Source: Pseudomonadota bacterium
Lineage (GTDB): Bacteria; Myxococcota; Myxococcia; Myxococcales; Anaeromyxobacteraceae
Length of the DNA stretch: 15,935 bases
Assembly (NCBI GenBank): GCA_023411405.1
Contig: JAEYOU010000545.1
Location: 1-15,935, forward strand
Reading direction: 5' to 3'
Below, one piece after another: positions 1 through 7,806 of the stretch. The position numbers and the translations under genes were made by a program. Position 1 is the first letter of the stretch, and each line of letters begins with the position of its first letter. The notes under the pieces were generated by a model. The model saw only the letters and a program-made list of their open reading frames with translations. It did no database searches and was not told the origin of the DNA.

Positions 1-26
1 GCCGGCGTCCGCCCGGCCTGCGCCGG

Positions 27-52
27 CCGTCGGGGCCGTCGGGGCGGTCGGG
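27..52. repeat. Short 9-bp GC-rich tandem repeat
   Basis: Two exact copies of CCGTCGGGG (27-35, 36-44) are followed by a degenerate third copy, CGGTCGGG (45-52). The period is three codons, so this may be the low-complexity 3' end of a gene lying mostly outside the window. One plus-strand frame open from base 1 ends at TAG 70-72. There is too little sequence to call a gene, and I see nothing else in 1-92. Confidence 0.4.
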
Positions 53-87
53 TCCGGGGCGGCGGAGCGGTAGCGACCGTTGCACCG

Positions 88-130
88 GAGGAACGAAGAG
101 CCGGGCGCGCCCGTACGCGTCCGGCTCTTC
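88..130 (-). terminator. Hairpin terminator downstream of the first GH5 cellulase
   Basis: A perfect 11-bp inverted repeat, CGAAGAGCCGG (93-103) and CCGGCTCTTCG (120-130), is separated by 16 bases that are themselves GC-rich and partly self-complementary. Read on the minus strand, the stem lies about 65 bases past the cellulase stop codon and is followed by a short pyrimidine run, TTCCTCC. This fits an intrinsic terminator for the minus-strand gene, although the U-tract is weak, as is common at this GC content. Confidence 0.7.
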
Positions 131-194
131 GCGCTTCACCCGTGAGGCCTCCGGCGGCCCGCCCTCCGAGCCGGACCGCCGGACCGAGCAGCGC

Positions 195-3100
195 CTACGG
201 CACGCCGTTCCACAGCCGGTTGAGCAGCGTGGTCTTGCGGGTGTCGAACGCACGCCACTCGCCCCAGCCGCCGGTGTTGCTGATCGGATCGTACGCGTGG
301 CCGTACCAGCCGCCCGTGTCGCCCGACTCCGGATTGATCGACCAGTAGCAGCCCTCGATCCCGCGGCTGACCATGTAGTCCACGAACGCGTTCTGCCACT
401 GGGCGTCGATCGTGTTGTCCGTGATGTACGAGAACCGGCGCTGGTCACGCGTGCTGGCCTGCCCGCGGGGCCAGTCCATGTTGCCGCCGAACTCGCCGAC
501 CACCATCGCGTACCCGAGGTCCTTCAGGTAACCGAAGTGCTCCTCCCAGCCCGGCGTGAGGAGGGTCGGGTCGATGACGATGTTGCACCTGGCGTCGCCG
601 AAGGCGTCGCCCTCGAGGTCCGCGCACTCCGGCTGGGCGGGATCGGCGAACATCTTCTGCACGAACACCGACGGACCGTAGGTGTGCGGCGACCAGACGA
701 GCTTCGAGACCGGCACGTTCGGCAGATCGTCGCCGGCGGCGAACAGGTTCTCCCCCCAGTTCGGGTTCGAGAACGTGTCGCCGTGCGGGACGGGCGTGAT
801 CGTGGTCGGCGAGCCGTCCTGCGTCCCGGCGTTGGTCCCGATCCCCTGCACGAACAGCAGCAGGTTCGGGTTGACCGCGCTGACCGCCTGGTACGCGCGC
901 TCGGTCAGCGTCTTCCACTCGGTCCAGGTGTAGTCGTGCGGCTCGTTGAAGATGTCGATGCCGATGATGTTGTTCACGCGCAGCGCGGCGGGGAGGCCGG
1001 CCAGCGTCCGGAGATCCTCGAGCCAGATCGTCTCGCTGTACGGCTGGGTGTTCCGGACCGTCGACGGGTTGTTCGTCGAGGCGCAGGACCACTCCTCGCG
1101 CTTGAAGTCGTAGTCGTCACGGGTCGCGTCCGTCCACGGCGGCCTCGCGTCGAAGCGGCCCGCGCGCCAGTCGATGTAGTTGGAGCACGAGTGGATGTCG
1201 AGCATCACCGCGATGCCGGCCGCGTCGGCCGCCTTGATCATCGACTCCATCGACTCGCGCGAGTTCCGCATCGGGTAGGTCGCGTCGTTGATGATCCCGG
1301 AGTAGTTCTTGTAGTACCGGCCGTCGCCCTGCGCGTCGGTCCCGCTGAGCGTCTGGTGAACGACCGGGAGCCGGATCACGGTGATGCCGGCGGTCTTGAT
1401 CTCGTTCATCGTCTGCACGACCGTCCGGGTGTGGTTGCTCGCCCAGAAGGTGTTGCCGACGTACTGCTCCATCGGCGCGCCGCGCGGGTTCTGCGCGTCG
1501 GACGCCGGCTCGTAGCGGCCCTGGAGCCCGAACCAGGAGCCGCAGTGGACCGGGTACTTCACGCCGTCCTTCGTGACGCGGCCGTTCGCGACCGCCCAGA
1601 CCGGGCCGTAGCCGGTGCCGCTGGTGCTGACGGTCAGGGCGATCGTCACGGTCCGGGTGATCGCGGGCGAGCCGCCCGTGCCGGTGATCGTCACGTTGAC
1701 CGGGCCGCCGACCGTCGCGCTCGAGGAGGCCGCGAAGGTCACGACGGAGCTCGTGCCGGTCGCCGACGCCGGGCTGAACGACACCGTGACGCCCGCCGGC
1801 TGGCCGGCGGCGCTCAGCGCGACCGCGCTCGTGAAGTTCGTGCGGGTGATGGCGATCGTGCTCGTCTGGCTCGTGGCGCGGGTCACCGTCACGCTCGGTG
1901 GGGTGGCCGCGAGGGTGAAGTTCGGGGTGGTCGTCGTCGGATCGACCGTGAGGGCGATCGTCGTGGTCCGGCTCAGGCCGCCGCCCGTGCCGGTGATCGT
2001 CACGTTGACCGGGCCGCCGAGCGTCGCGGTCGACGAGGCCGCGAAGGTCACGACGGAGCTCGTGCCCGTCGCCGACGCCGGGCTGAACGACACCGTGACG
2101 CCCGCCGGCTGACCGGCCGCGCTCAGCGCGACCGCGCTCGTGAAGTTCGTCCGGACGATCGAGAGGGTGCTCGTCCCGCTGGATCCGCGGATCACGGTCA
2201 AGCTCGCCGGAGCGGCCGACAGCGTGAAGTTCGGCGTGGTCGTGCCGGGGCTGACGGTCAGGGCGATCACCACGGTCCGGGTGAGGCCGCCGCCCGTGCC
2301 GGTGACGGTGACGTTCGACACGCCGACCGTCGCCGTGAGCGACGCGGTGAACGTGAGCACGCTGCTGTTGCCGGTCGTCGAGCTCGGGCTGAACGACGCG
2401 CTGACGCCGCCCGGCAGCGCGCCCACCGAGAACGCGACGGCCGACGTGAAGTTCGTGCGGGCGATCGAGATCGTGCTCGTCGCGCTCGCGCTGCGCTCGA
2501 CGGTGACGGCGGACGGCGCCGCGCCGAGCGCGAAGTCGGAGGGCTGCTGGATGTTGACGGACACGCTGACGGGGGCGGAGGTGCCGACGTTCGCGTTGGC
2601 GGAGGCGTCGGTGGCCCGGGCGGTGTAGGAGTGGGTGCCGTTGTTCGCGGCCGTGAACGAGACGGCGCAGGTGTACGGCGCGGTCGCGTCGGTGCAGATC
2701 TGCGAGCTGCCGTCGAAGAACACGACCTGCGCGATGCCGCTGGCGTCGCTCGCGGTGGCGGTGAGGGTGATGGTCGTCGGCTGGGTCACGCTCGTCGCGC
2801 TGCTCGTGAGGGAGACGGTCGGCGGGGTGGTGTCGACGGGGCCGCCGATCGGGATGTTCTGGCCGTTGATCGTGAGGGACGTGATCGTCGAGCCGCTCCA
2901 GGTGCCGACGCCCGTGAACCCCTCCTCCCACGTGCCGCCCTGCCGGATGGGGCTCCACTGGAGCCAGTTCGCGTTGACCGCGGTGTAGGTGCTCCCCGAC
3001 CCCGTGATCGTGCCGTTCCAGCCGGAGCCCTGGATGGAGGAGCCGTTCAGCGTGAACCCGATCCGGAAGCTGGTGATGGGCTGAGGGAACGAGTCGTTCC

Positions 3101-3272
3101 GGACGCGAACGGCGCCATTGTGGCCGCTGCCCCAGTTCTGGGTCGCGACCACGTCGACGGTCACGCCGCCGGCGGTCACGGGCGCGGCGCCGGCCTCGCC
3201 GGCGGCGGCGAGGCCCGCTGCGAGCATCGCGACGAATGCCAACCTTCGAGTGACCCTCTGCAGGTTCGTCAT
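195..3272 (-). CDS. Secreted multi-domain GH5 cellulase (CBM2-like, Ig-like repeats, GH5 catalytic domain), 1025 aa
   Basis: Predicted secreted endo-beta-1,4-glucanase. Residues 1-29 form a signal peptide (basic RRVTRR-type n-region, Ala/Leu-rich core, AGA-A cleavage). Residues 31-142 are a CBM2-like cellulose-binding module with Trp at 47, 85, 103, 106, 115 and 125 but no cysteine. One bacterial Ig-like domain (148-240) and three related beta-sandwich repeats (247-340, 348-443, 451-549) act as a spacer, with Thr-rich joints. The GH5 domain covers about 556-1025. NEP at 776-778 gives acid/base Glu777, GEFGG at 926-930 gives nucleophile Glu927, and HTYG at 863-866 and RLPVV at 634-638 are typical of the family. 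It resembles subfamily GH5_1 but has insertions near 700-750 and 880-905. I chose the ATG at 3270-3272 because it has GGAGA 6 bases upstream and begins the signal peptide; an in-frame ATG at 3350 would bury the signal. Specificity (beta-glucan versus mannan) is inferred from similarity. Confidence 0.92.
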   Translation of the reverse strand: MTNLQRVTRRLAFVAMLAAGLAAAGEAGAAPVTAGGVTVDVVATQNWGSGHNGAVRVRNDSFPQPITSFRIGFTLNGSSIQGSGWNGTITGSGSTYTAVNANWLQWSPIRQGGTWEEGFTGVGTWSGSTITSLTINGQNIPIGGPVDTTPPTVSLTSSATSVTQPTTITLTATASDASGIAQVVFFDGSSQICTDATAPYTCAVSFTAANNGTHSYTARATDASANANVGTSAPVSVSVNIQQPSDFALGAAPSAVTVERSASATSTISIARTNFTSAVAFSVGALPGGVSASFSPSSTTGNSSVLTFTASLTATVGVSNVTVTGTGGGLTRTVVIALTVSPGTTTPNFTLSAAPASLTVIRGSSGTSTLSIVRTNFTSAVALSAAGQPAGVTVSFSPASATGTSSVVTFAASSTATLGGPVNVTITGTGGGLSRTTTIALTVDPTTTTPNFTLAATPPSVTVTRATSQTSTIAITRTNFTSAVALSAAGQPAGVTVSFSPASATGTSSVVTFAASSSATVGGPVNVTITGTGGSPAITRTVTIALTVSTSGTGYGPVWAVANGRVTKDGVKYPVHCGSWFGLQGRYEPASDAQNPRGAPMEQYVGNTFWASNHTRTVVQTMNEIKTAGITVIRLPVVHQTLSGTDAQGDGRYYKNYSGIINDATYPMRNSRESMESMIKAADAAGIAVMLDIHSCSNYIDWRAGRFDARPPWTDATRDDYDFKREEWSCASTNNPSTVRNTQPYSETIWLEDLRTLAGLPAALRVNNIIGIDIFNEPHDYTWTEWKTLTERAYQAVSAVNPNLLLFVQGIGTNAGTQDGSPTTITPVPHGDTFSNPNWGENLFAAGDDLPNVPVSKLVWSPHTYGPSVFVQKMFADPAQPECADLEGDAFGDARCNIVIDPTLLTPGWEEHFGYLKDLGYAMVVGEFGGNMDWPRGQASTRDQRRFSYITDNTIDAQWQNAFVDYMVSRGIEGCYWSINPESGDTGGWYGHAYDPISNTGGWGEWRAFDTRKTTLLNRLWNGVP
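1671..1844 (-). repeat. Direct repeat copy B inside the first GH5 gene (Ig-like unit 3)
   Basis: This encodes residues 477-534 of the cellulase. It matches 1980-2153 at 56 of 58 residues, with about 7 nucleotide mismatches over roughly 170 bases by eye. The offset between copies is 309 bp (103 codons), so reading frame is kept. Such low divergence, including at third positions, points to a recent duplication or gene conversion between neighbouring spacer domains. Confidence 0.85.
1980..2153 (-). repeat. Direct repeat copy A inside the first GH5 gene (Ig-like unit 2)
   Basis: This encodes residues 374-431 and is nearly identical to the copy at 1671-1844. A third, older relative lies upstream in the gene (residues 247-340). 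It keeps the same motif order (R-T-N-F-T-S-A-V-A, S-F-S-P, T-G-T-G-G) but is clearly diverged in both protein and nucleotides. Confidence 0.85.
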
Positions 3273-3278
3273 GGAGTT

Positions 3279-3294
3279 TCTCCGACACGGGTGA
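3279..3294 (-). promoter_or_regulatory. Shared 16-nt leader block, first cellulase
   Basis: On the minus strand the block TCACCCGTGTCGGAGA ends 6 bases before the cellulase ATG and contains the GGAGA ribosome-binding site. The identical 16 bases sit at the identical distance from the start of the second cellulase (8720-8735). The conservation runs past the ribosome-binding core, so it is either a duplicated leader or a shared control element. Confidence 0.7.
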
Positions 3295-3513
3295 ACGGCA
3301 ATGACTCCACAGCGTGCTGCCCGGGGTGACCACCGCACGAGACTCGCCACCCGCGGTACGCCTCCCGGGCCAGCGCCGACAGCATGGACGGGCCGAGCAC
3401 CATCTCGGCCTGAGGGCGCGAGCTCGGGTCTCCAGTCGCTGGTGTAGCGGCGGCCACCTTACACCCGGGGTCCATGATTGCCGAGATGCCCAAGCGTGGC
3501 GTCGCGCAATTCA

Positions 3514-3535
3514 CGATTGTTTGCGCGCACAATCG
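3514..3535. promoter_or_regulatory. Candidate operator dyad CGATTGT-N8-ACAATCG
   Basis: This is a perfect 7-bp inverted repeat with an 8-base spacer whose centre is GCGC. It lies about 240 bp from the cellulase start and 375 bp from the lyase start. The size and symmetry are typical of a dimeric helix-turn-helix repressor or activator site. No regulator gene is in the window, so the binding protein is unknown. Confidence 0.45.
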
Positions 3536-3779
3536 AGGAGAATCGGAACACCCTCCGTGCCTTCCTGGCGCTGCAACCCGGAGTCGCTGCCTCGCCGGCG
3601 CGCTCCGGCGGAGCGGCGTGGACGTCTCCGCAACCGCGCGTTCCGGGCGAACAGGGATCCCCCTACCCCGGCGCCCGCGACCGCTTGAATCGATTCTCGC
3701 GCTGGCCCGCGCGGCGCCGGCGGCCCTGCAAACGGGCGGAAATCGTTTCATTGGACGCGGGGCAACCCCGTGATTGCCT

Positions 3780-3808
3780 TTGCCCGGCGCGCGCGGGTGG
3801 TCTACAAA
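3780..3808 (+). promoter_or_regulatory. Possible sigma70-type promoter for the lyase
   Basis: TTGCCC (3780-3785) and TACAAA (3803-3808) are spaced by 17 bp. Each hexamer matches 4 of 6 consensus positions. This would start a transcript about 95 bases upstream of the lyase ATG. It is the best match I see in the region, but hits of this quality occur by chance. Confidence 0.25.
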
Positions 3809-3881
3809 GTGTCACCCGGTCGGCGGTCGTACCGTCTCGAGCAGTGAGGGAGCGTGCCGCAACGCGGCGCGTCCCATGCGT

Positions 3882-3897
3882 CGGTCCCGCGGGACCG
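3882..3897. promoter_or_regulatory. Perfect 16-bp palindrome next to the lyase ribosome-binding site
   Basis: CGGTCCCGCGGGACCG is fully self-complementary. It ends one base before AGGAGG (3899-3904), which is 6 bases before the lyase ATG. As DNA it could be an operator. As RNA it could fold into a 6-bp stem with a CGCG loop directly beside the Shine-Dalgarno sequence. Confidence 0.5.
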
Positions 3898-3910
3898 CAG
3901 GAGGAGCGTC

Positions 3911-6900
3911 ATGCAGGGACATGGACGAAGGCTGCGCTGGTGGTGGATCGCCGGCCTCGCGCTCTCGGTCGCTTGTGGGCCCGAGGAGAGCTACGACGCG
4001 GCGGGCGCGAGCGCGGCCGCGATCGGCAGCGGTCATTACCAGATGGAGAACCTGGGCCGCGGGGTCGTGGCGGTGCAGGTGTCGAACGGCGTCTACGTCG
4101 GCTGGCGCATGCTCGGGTGGGAGTACGACCCGGCCAACCCGGCGGCGGTCTCCTACGAGGTCTACCGGAGCGGGACCCGGATCGCCTCGGTCACGAACAG
4201 CACGAACTACCTCGACACGGCCGGCACCAGCGGCGCGACGTACACCGTCCGGGCGATCGTGAACGGCGTGGCGCAGGCCCCCTCGAGCCCGGCGAGCGTG
4301 CTCGCCCAGAACTACCTCCGCATCCCCCTCCAGCCTCCGCCCGGCGGGACCATCGGCTCGCCGTGCAGCGACGCGGGCACGAGCTACTCGTACGACGCCA
4401 ACGACGGCAGCACGGGCGACCTCGACGGCGACGGCGAGTACGAGATCGTGCTCAAGTGGGATCCCACGAACGCCAAGGACAACTCGCAGTCGGGCTGCAC
4501 CGGGAACGTCTACCTCGACGCGTACAAGCTCAACGGCACGCGGCTCTGGCGGATCGACCTCGGGCGCAACATCCGCGCCGGGGCCCACTACACGCAGTTC
4601 GTCGTCTACGACTTCGACGGCGACGGCAAGGCGGAGATGGCGGTCAAGACCGCCCCCGGGACGCGCGACGGCACGGGCGCGTACCTGCGCAACGGCCCGG
4701 CCGCGAGCGACAACGACGGCGCCGACTACCGGAACGCGTCCGGCTACGTCCTGACCGGCCCGGAGTACCTGACGGTCTTCGCCGGACCGACGGGCGCCGA
4801 GCTCGCCACGGTCAACTTCGACGTCCCCCGCGGCACCGTCTCGTCGTGGGGCGACAGCTACGGCAACCGCGTGGACCGGTTCCTCGCCTCGGCGGCCTTC
4901 GTCAGCGACGCCGGCGGCGGCTCCCAGGGCGCGAGCGGCCGGCCCTCCATCCTCATGGCGCGCGGCTACTACACCCGCGCGACCATCACGGCCTGGAACT
5001 GGCGCGACGGCCGGCTCACCCAGGTCTGGAAGGCGGACAGCAACGCGAACACCGCGTACACGGGCCAGGGCGCCCACACGATGGCGGTCGCCGACGCGGA
5101 CGGGGACCGCGCCCAGGAGGTCATGTACGGCGCGTCCGTCATCGACTCGAACGGCACGCGCAAGTGCTCGACCAACTTCGGCCACGGCGACGCGCTGCAC
5201 GTCGGCGCGTTCGTCCCCGGCCGCGGCGGGGTGCAGGTGTTCATGCCGCACGAGGACGGGACCCAGCCGTCCTGGTCCCTCCACGACGGATCCACCTGCC
5301 AGGTGCTCCAGCGCGGGCCGGTGACCGGAACGGACACCGGGCGCGGCGTCGCCGGCGACGTGTACGCCGGCAGCGCCGGCGCCGAGGTCTGGGCGAACAA
5401 CAGCAGCGGCCTCATCTCGGCCGTCAATGGCGCCAGCGTCGGGTCCAAGCCCAGCTCCGCCAACTTCCTCGTCTGGTGGGACGCGGACGAGACGCGCGAG
5501 CTCGAGGACGGGACGTCCATCACGAAGTACGGCGGCAGCACGCTCCTCACGGCGAGCGGCTGCTCCTCCAACAACGGCACCAAGTCCACCCCGGTGCTCA
5601 CCGCGGACCTCCTCGGCGACTGGCGTGAGGAGGTGATCTGGCGGGAGTCGAACAACTCCGCGCTCCGGCTCTACACCACGACCGCCGTCACGACCCGCCG
5701 GATCTACACGCTCATGCACGACCCGCAGTACCGGATGCAGGTCTCCTCGGAGCAGACGGCGTACAACCAGCCGCCGCATCCGAGCTTCGCCATCGGCAGC
5801 GGCATGGCCGCGCCGCCCCGGCCCGACATCCACGCGCCCGGCCAGGCCCCGACGAGCTACACCGTCACGATCGGCGTCACCGGGAGCGGGTCCACCACCC
5901 CCGCGCCCGGGAGCTACACGTACGCGGCGGGCACGACCGTCACCGTCACCGCCGTGCCCGCGAGCGGCGCGACGTTCGCCGGGTGGAGCGGCGCGGCCAC
6001 GGGCACCGCGAACCCCGTCACGCTCACCGTGAACGGGAACCTCTCGCTCTCGGCCGCGTTCACGGGCACGACCTACGCGCTCAGCGTCACCCGGGCCGGC
6101 ACGGGCAGCGGCACGGTCACCTCGAGCCCCTCCGGCATCACGTGCGGCACGGCGTGCACCGCGAGCTTCTCCAGCGGCACGAGCGTCACGCTCAGCGCGA
6201 CGCCGGCGAGCGGCTCGACGTTCGCCGGGTGGAGCGGCGCCTGCTCGGGCACCGGCGCGTGCGTGACCAGCATGACCGCGGCGCGCGCGGTGACCGCGAC
6301 CTTCGACGCCGTCCCGGTGGGCGGCGCCACCTCGATCAACGTGGGCGGCGCCGCCGCGGGCGCCTTCGTGGCCGACACCGGCTTCTCCGGCGGGAGCACA
6401 TACGCGGTGACCACCGCCGTCGACACCTCGCAGCTCGCCGGCGAGATTCCCCCGCAGGCGGTCCTCCAGAGCGAGCGGTACGGTGAGTTCACGTACACGC
6501 TGGGCGGCTTCTCGCCCGGCAGCGCCCAGACGGTCACGCTCTACTTCGCCGAGATGTACTGGACCGCGGCCGGCCAGCGGACCTTCGACGTCGCCGTCAA
6601 CGGCGCGACCGTCCTGTCCGCCTTCGACATCTTCGTCGCCGCCGGCGGCGCGGGCCGCGCCATCGCCCGGTCGTTCGACACCGTCGCCGACGCGAGCGGC
6701 AGGGTGACGATCCAGTTCACGCGCGGGGGCGGCCCGGACCACGCCAAGGTCTGCGCGATCACCGTCGCCGCGGGCGGCCCCGTCAGCGAGCACCAGCTCA
6801 CGGTCGCCAGGTCGGGCCTGGGCAGCGGCACGGTGTCCGGCACGGGCATCGACTGCGGCGCGACCTGCAGCCAGCGCTACGCCTCCGGCACCACCGTCAC

Positions 6901-7519
6901 GTTGACGGCGGCCGCCGGGACCGGCTCCAGCTTCACCGGCTGGAGCGGCGCGTGCGCAGGCACCAGCGGGACCTGCGTGGTCACGATGACGGCGCCCCAG
7001 ACCGTGACCGCCACCTTCCAGACAGTGGCCACCACCGCCCCGCTCACCGTCACCAAGGGCGGCACGGGTCAGGGGACCGTCAGCGGCCCGAACCTCCAGT
7101 GCGGCACCGTCTGCTCGGCCCTGTACTCCACGATCGACACCGTCACCCTGACGGCGGCCGCGGCGAGCGGCTCCACGTTCGCCGGCTGGGGCGGAGACTG
7201 CACCGGCACCGCCAGCACCTGCGTCCTCCCGATGACGGGTCCACGGACGGTCACGGCGACGTTCGTGGCCACGCCGACCGACACCTGCAAGACGCCCACC
7301 GGCAGCGGCCAGAGCGGCAACTTCGAGACCACCGGCGCCGTCTGCTACACGGTCACCGCCACCATCCACGGCTGGGGCTGCTCCAACATGGACGGCCGGA
7401 CCGTGACGGTGAACGGCACCGCGGTCACCTGCGGCCAGCTGCCTCTGCCGGGGAGCGCACCTTACACGTTCCACTTCACCGCTGGTTCGTACCCCTGGGC
7501 CAGCTTCTACTGGTGGTAG
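3911..7519 (+). CDS. PL11 rhamnogalacturonan lyase, lipoprotein with malectin-like and repeat modules, 1202 aa
   Basis: Predicted rhamnogalacturonan lyase of polysaccharide lyase family 11 (YesW/YesX type), cleaving the rhamnogalacturonan I backbone of pectin by beta-elimination. The N-terminus has a Trp-rich hydrophobic stretch and an acceptable lipobox ending in Cys22, so it is probably a surface or periplasmic lipoprotein. The PL11 beta-propeller spans about 41-640. It shows the family's QMENLGRG start (44-51), Ca-binding-like D-x-D-G-D-G loops at 170-175 and 234-239 with a weaker one at 395-399, and the conserved NIRAGAHYTQF stretch (220-230). After it come two InlB-B-type repeats (648-718, 722-799), a malectin-like carbohydrate-binding domain (806-954), two more InlB-B-type repeats (961-1037, 1043-1119) and a Cys-rich Trp-ended domain (1126-1202). 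Typical PL11 enzymes are about 600 aa, so half the protein is accessory. The start follows AGGAGG by 6 bases; an upstream in-frame ATG at 3854 would destroy the lipobox. Confidence 0.93.
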   Translation: MQGHGRRLRWWWIAGLALSVACGPEESYDAAGASAAAIGSGHYQMENLGRGVVAVQVSNGVYVGWRMLGWEYDPANPAAVSYEVYRSGTRIASVTNSTNYLDTAGTSGATYTVRAIVNGVAQAPSSPASVLAQNYLRIPLQPPPGGTIGSPCSDAGTSYSYDANDGSTGDLDGDGEYEIVLKWDPTNAKDNSQSGCTGNVYLDAYKLNGTRLWRIDLGRNIRAGAHYTQFVVYDFDGDGKAEMAVKTAPGTRDGTGAYLRNGPAASDNDGADYRNASGYVLTGPEYLTVFAGPTGAELATVNFDVPRGTVSSWGDSYGNRVDRFLASAAFVSDAGGGSQGASGRPSILMARGYYTRATITAWNWRDGRLTQVWKADSNANTAYTGQGAHTMAVADADGDRAQEVMYGASVIDSNGTRKCSTNFGHGDALHVGAFVPGRGGVQVFMPHEDGTQPSWSLHDGSTCQVLQRGPVTGTDTGRGVAGDVYAGSAGAEVWANNSSGLISAVNGASVGSKPSSANFLVWWDADETRELEDGTSITKYGGSTLLTASGCSSNNGTKSTPVLTADLLGDWREEVIWRESNNSALRLYTTTAVTTRRIYTLMHDPQYRMQVSSEQTAYNQPPHPSFAIGSGMAAPPRPDIHAPGQAPTSYTVTIGVTGSGSTTPAPGSYTYAAGTTVTVTAVPASGATFAGWSGAATGTANPVTLTVNGNLSLSAAFTGTTYALSVTRAGTGSGTVTSSPSGITCGTACTASFSSGTSVTLSATPASGSTFAGWSGACSGTGACVTSMTAARAVTATFDAVPVGGATSINVGGAAAGAFVADTGFSGGSTYAVTTAVDTSQLAGEIPPQAVLQSERYGEFTYTLGGFSPGSAQTVTLYFAEMYWTAAGQRTFDVAVNGATVLSAFDIFVAAGGAGRAIARSFDTVADASGRVTIQFTRGGGPDHAKVCAITVAAGGPVSEHQLTVARSGLGSGTVSGTGIDCGATCSQRYASGTTVTLTAAAGTGSSFTGWSGACAGTSGTCVVTMTAPQTVTATFQTVATTAPLTVTKGGTGQGTVSGPNLQCGTVCSALYSTIDTVTLTAAAASGSTFAGWGGDCTGTASTCVLPMTGPRTVTATFVATPTDTCKTPTGSGQSGNFETTGAVCYTVTATIHGWGCSNMDGRTVTVNGTAVTCGQLPLPGSAPYTFHFTAGSYPWASFYWW
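5852..7267 (+). repeat. Four InlB-B-like repeats flanking a malectin-like domain in the lyase
   Basis: Four units of about 70-80 residues share the pattern G-x-G-x-(V/T), a G-T-x-V-T-L-T/S-A stretch, F-x-G-W-x-G, and a closing T-V-T-A-T-F. Units 2, 3 and 4 each carry four cysteines in the same places (745/749/778/784, 982/986/1015/1022, 1064/1068/1097/1104), suggesting disulfides. Unit 1 has none. The malectin-like domain (6326-6772) separates units 2 and 3. These modules probably act as stalk and substrate-binding parts. Confidence 0.75.
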
Positions 7520-7542
7520 CGACGAGGCGGGCGACGTGACCA

Positions 7543-7585
7543 GGGCGGCTCCGCGGCGGACCCCGCGGAGCCGCCCTTCCCTTCT
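7543..7585 (+). terminator. Strong intrinsic terminator after the lyase
   Basis: A perfect 14-bp inverted repeat, GGGCGGCTCCGCGG (7543-7556) and CCGCGGAGCCGCCC (7563-7576), has a 6-base loop and is followed by the pyrimidine run TTCCCTTCT. It begins 23 bases after the stop codon and should separate lyase transcription from the PilZ gene. Confidence 0.85.
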
Positions 7586-7806
7586 CGCGCGGCGGATTCC
7601 CGAGGCGACCGCCGGGCGGCGGCTCCCCGTCCCGTGCGCTCGCGACACGCTCCCGGGCGACGCGGCCGCGACCGGGCCTGCGCGACCCCGGTGTCGCTCC
7701 GCCCCTCCCGCTCGCCGCGATCGGGCGCCGTTTCGCGGCGATGCGGGCCTCGAGCTGCGGGCACGTCGCCTGCACCGCCAGCGGGCTGGAGGCAACCACC
7801 CGCCGC

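Larger units (their letters stand above)
3273..3910. other. Divergent intergenic region between cellulase and rhamnogalacturonan lyase
   Basis: This is about 640 bp with no convincing gene. Frames that cross it on either strand lack a plausible ribosome-binding site or are extensions of shadows of the flanking genes. It is locally less GC-rich around 3470-3545 and 3680-3750, where the dyads lie: CGATTGT-N8-ACAATCG (3514-3535), GAATCGATTC (3687-3696), and GAAA-TCG-TTTC (3739-3749). It must hold the promoters of both flanking genes. I could not identify a confident promoter for the minus-strand cellulase. Confidence 0.75.

Noticed and set aside
1..72. Possible 3' end of a plus-strand gene ending at TAG 70-72
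   Set aside because: Only 23 codons of Arg/Gly-rich sequence are visible, and other frames are equally open. There is not enough to call a gene.
3535..3560. Sigma54 promoter search upstream of the lyase
   Set aside because: No GG-N10-GC pair with acceptable flanks was found in the lyase upstream region. The only candidate with the right spacing is at 8520-8535.
3314..3773. Small open frames in the divergent intergenic region
   Set aside because: None has a good ribosome-binding site, a recognisable motif or the expected codon-position bias. The region looks regulatory.
3812..7795. Very long minus-strand open frame antisense to the lyase, and similar long frames opposite both cellulases and the kinase
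   Set aside because: Their products are low-complexity Arg/Ala/Gly/Val-rich sequence with no domain pattern. They arise because G/C-biased third positions in the real genes suppress stop codons on the other strand.
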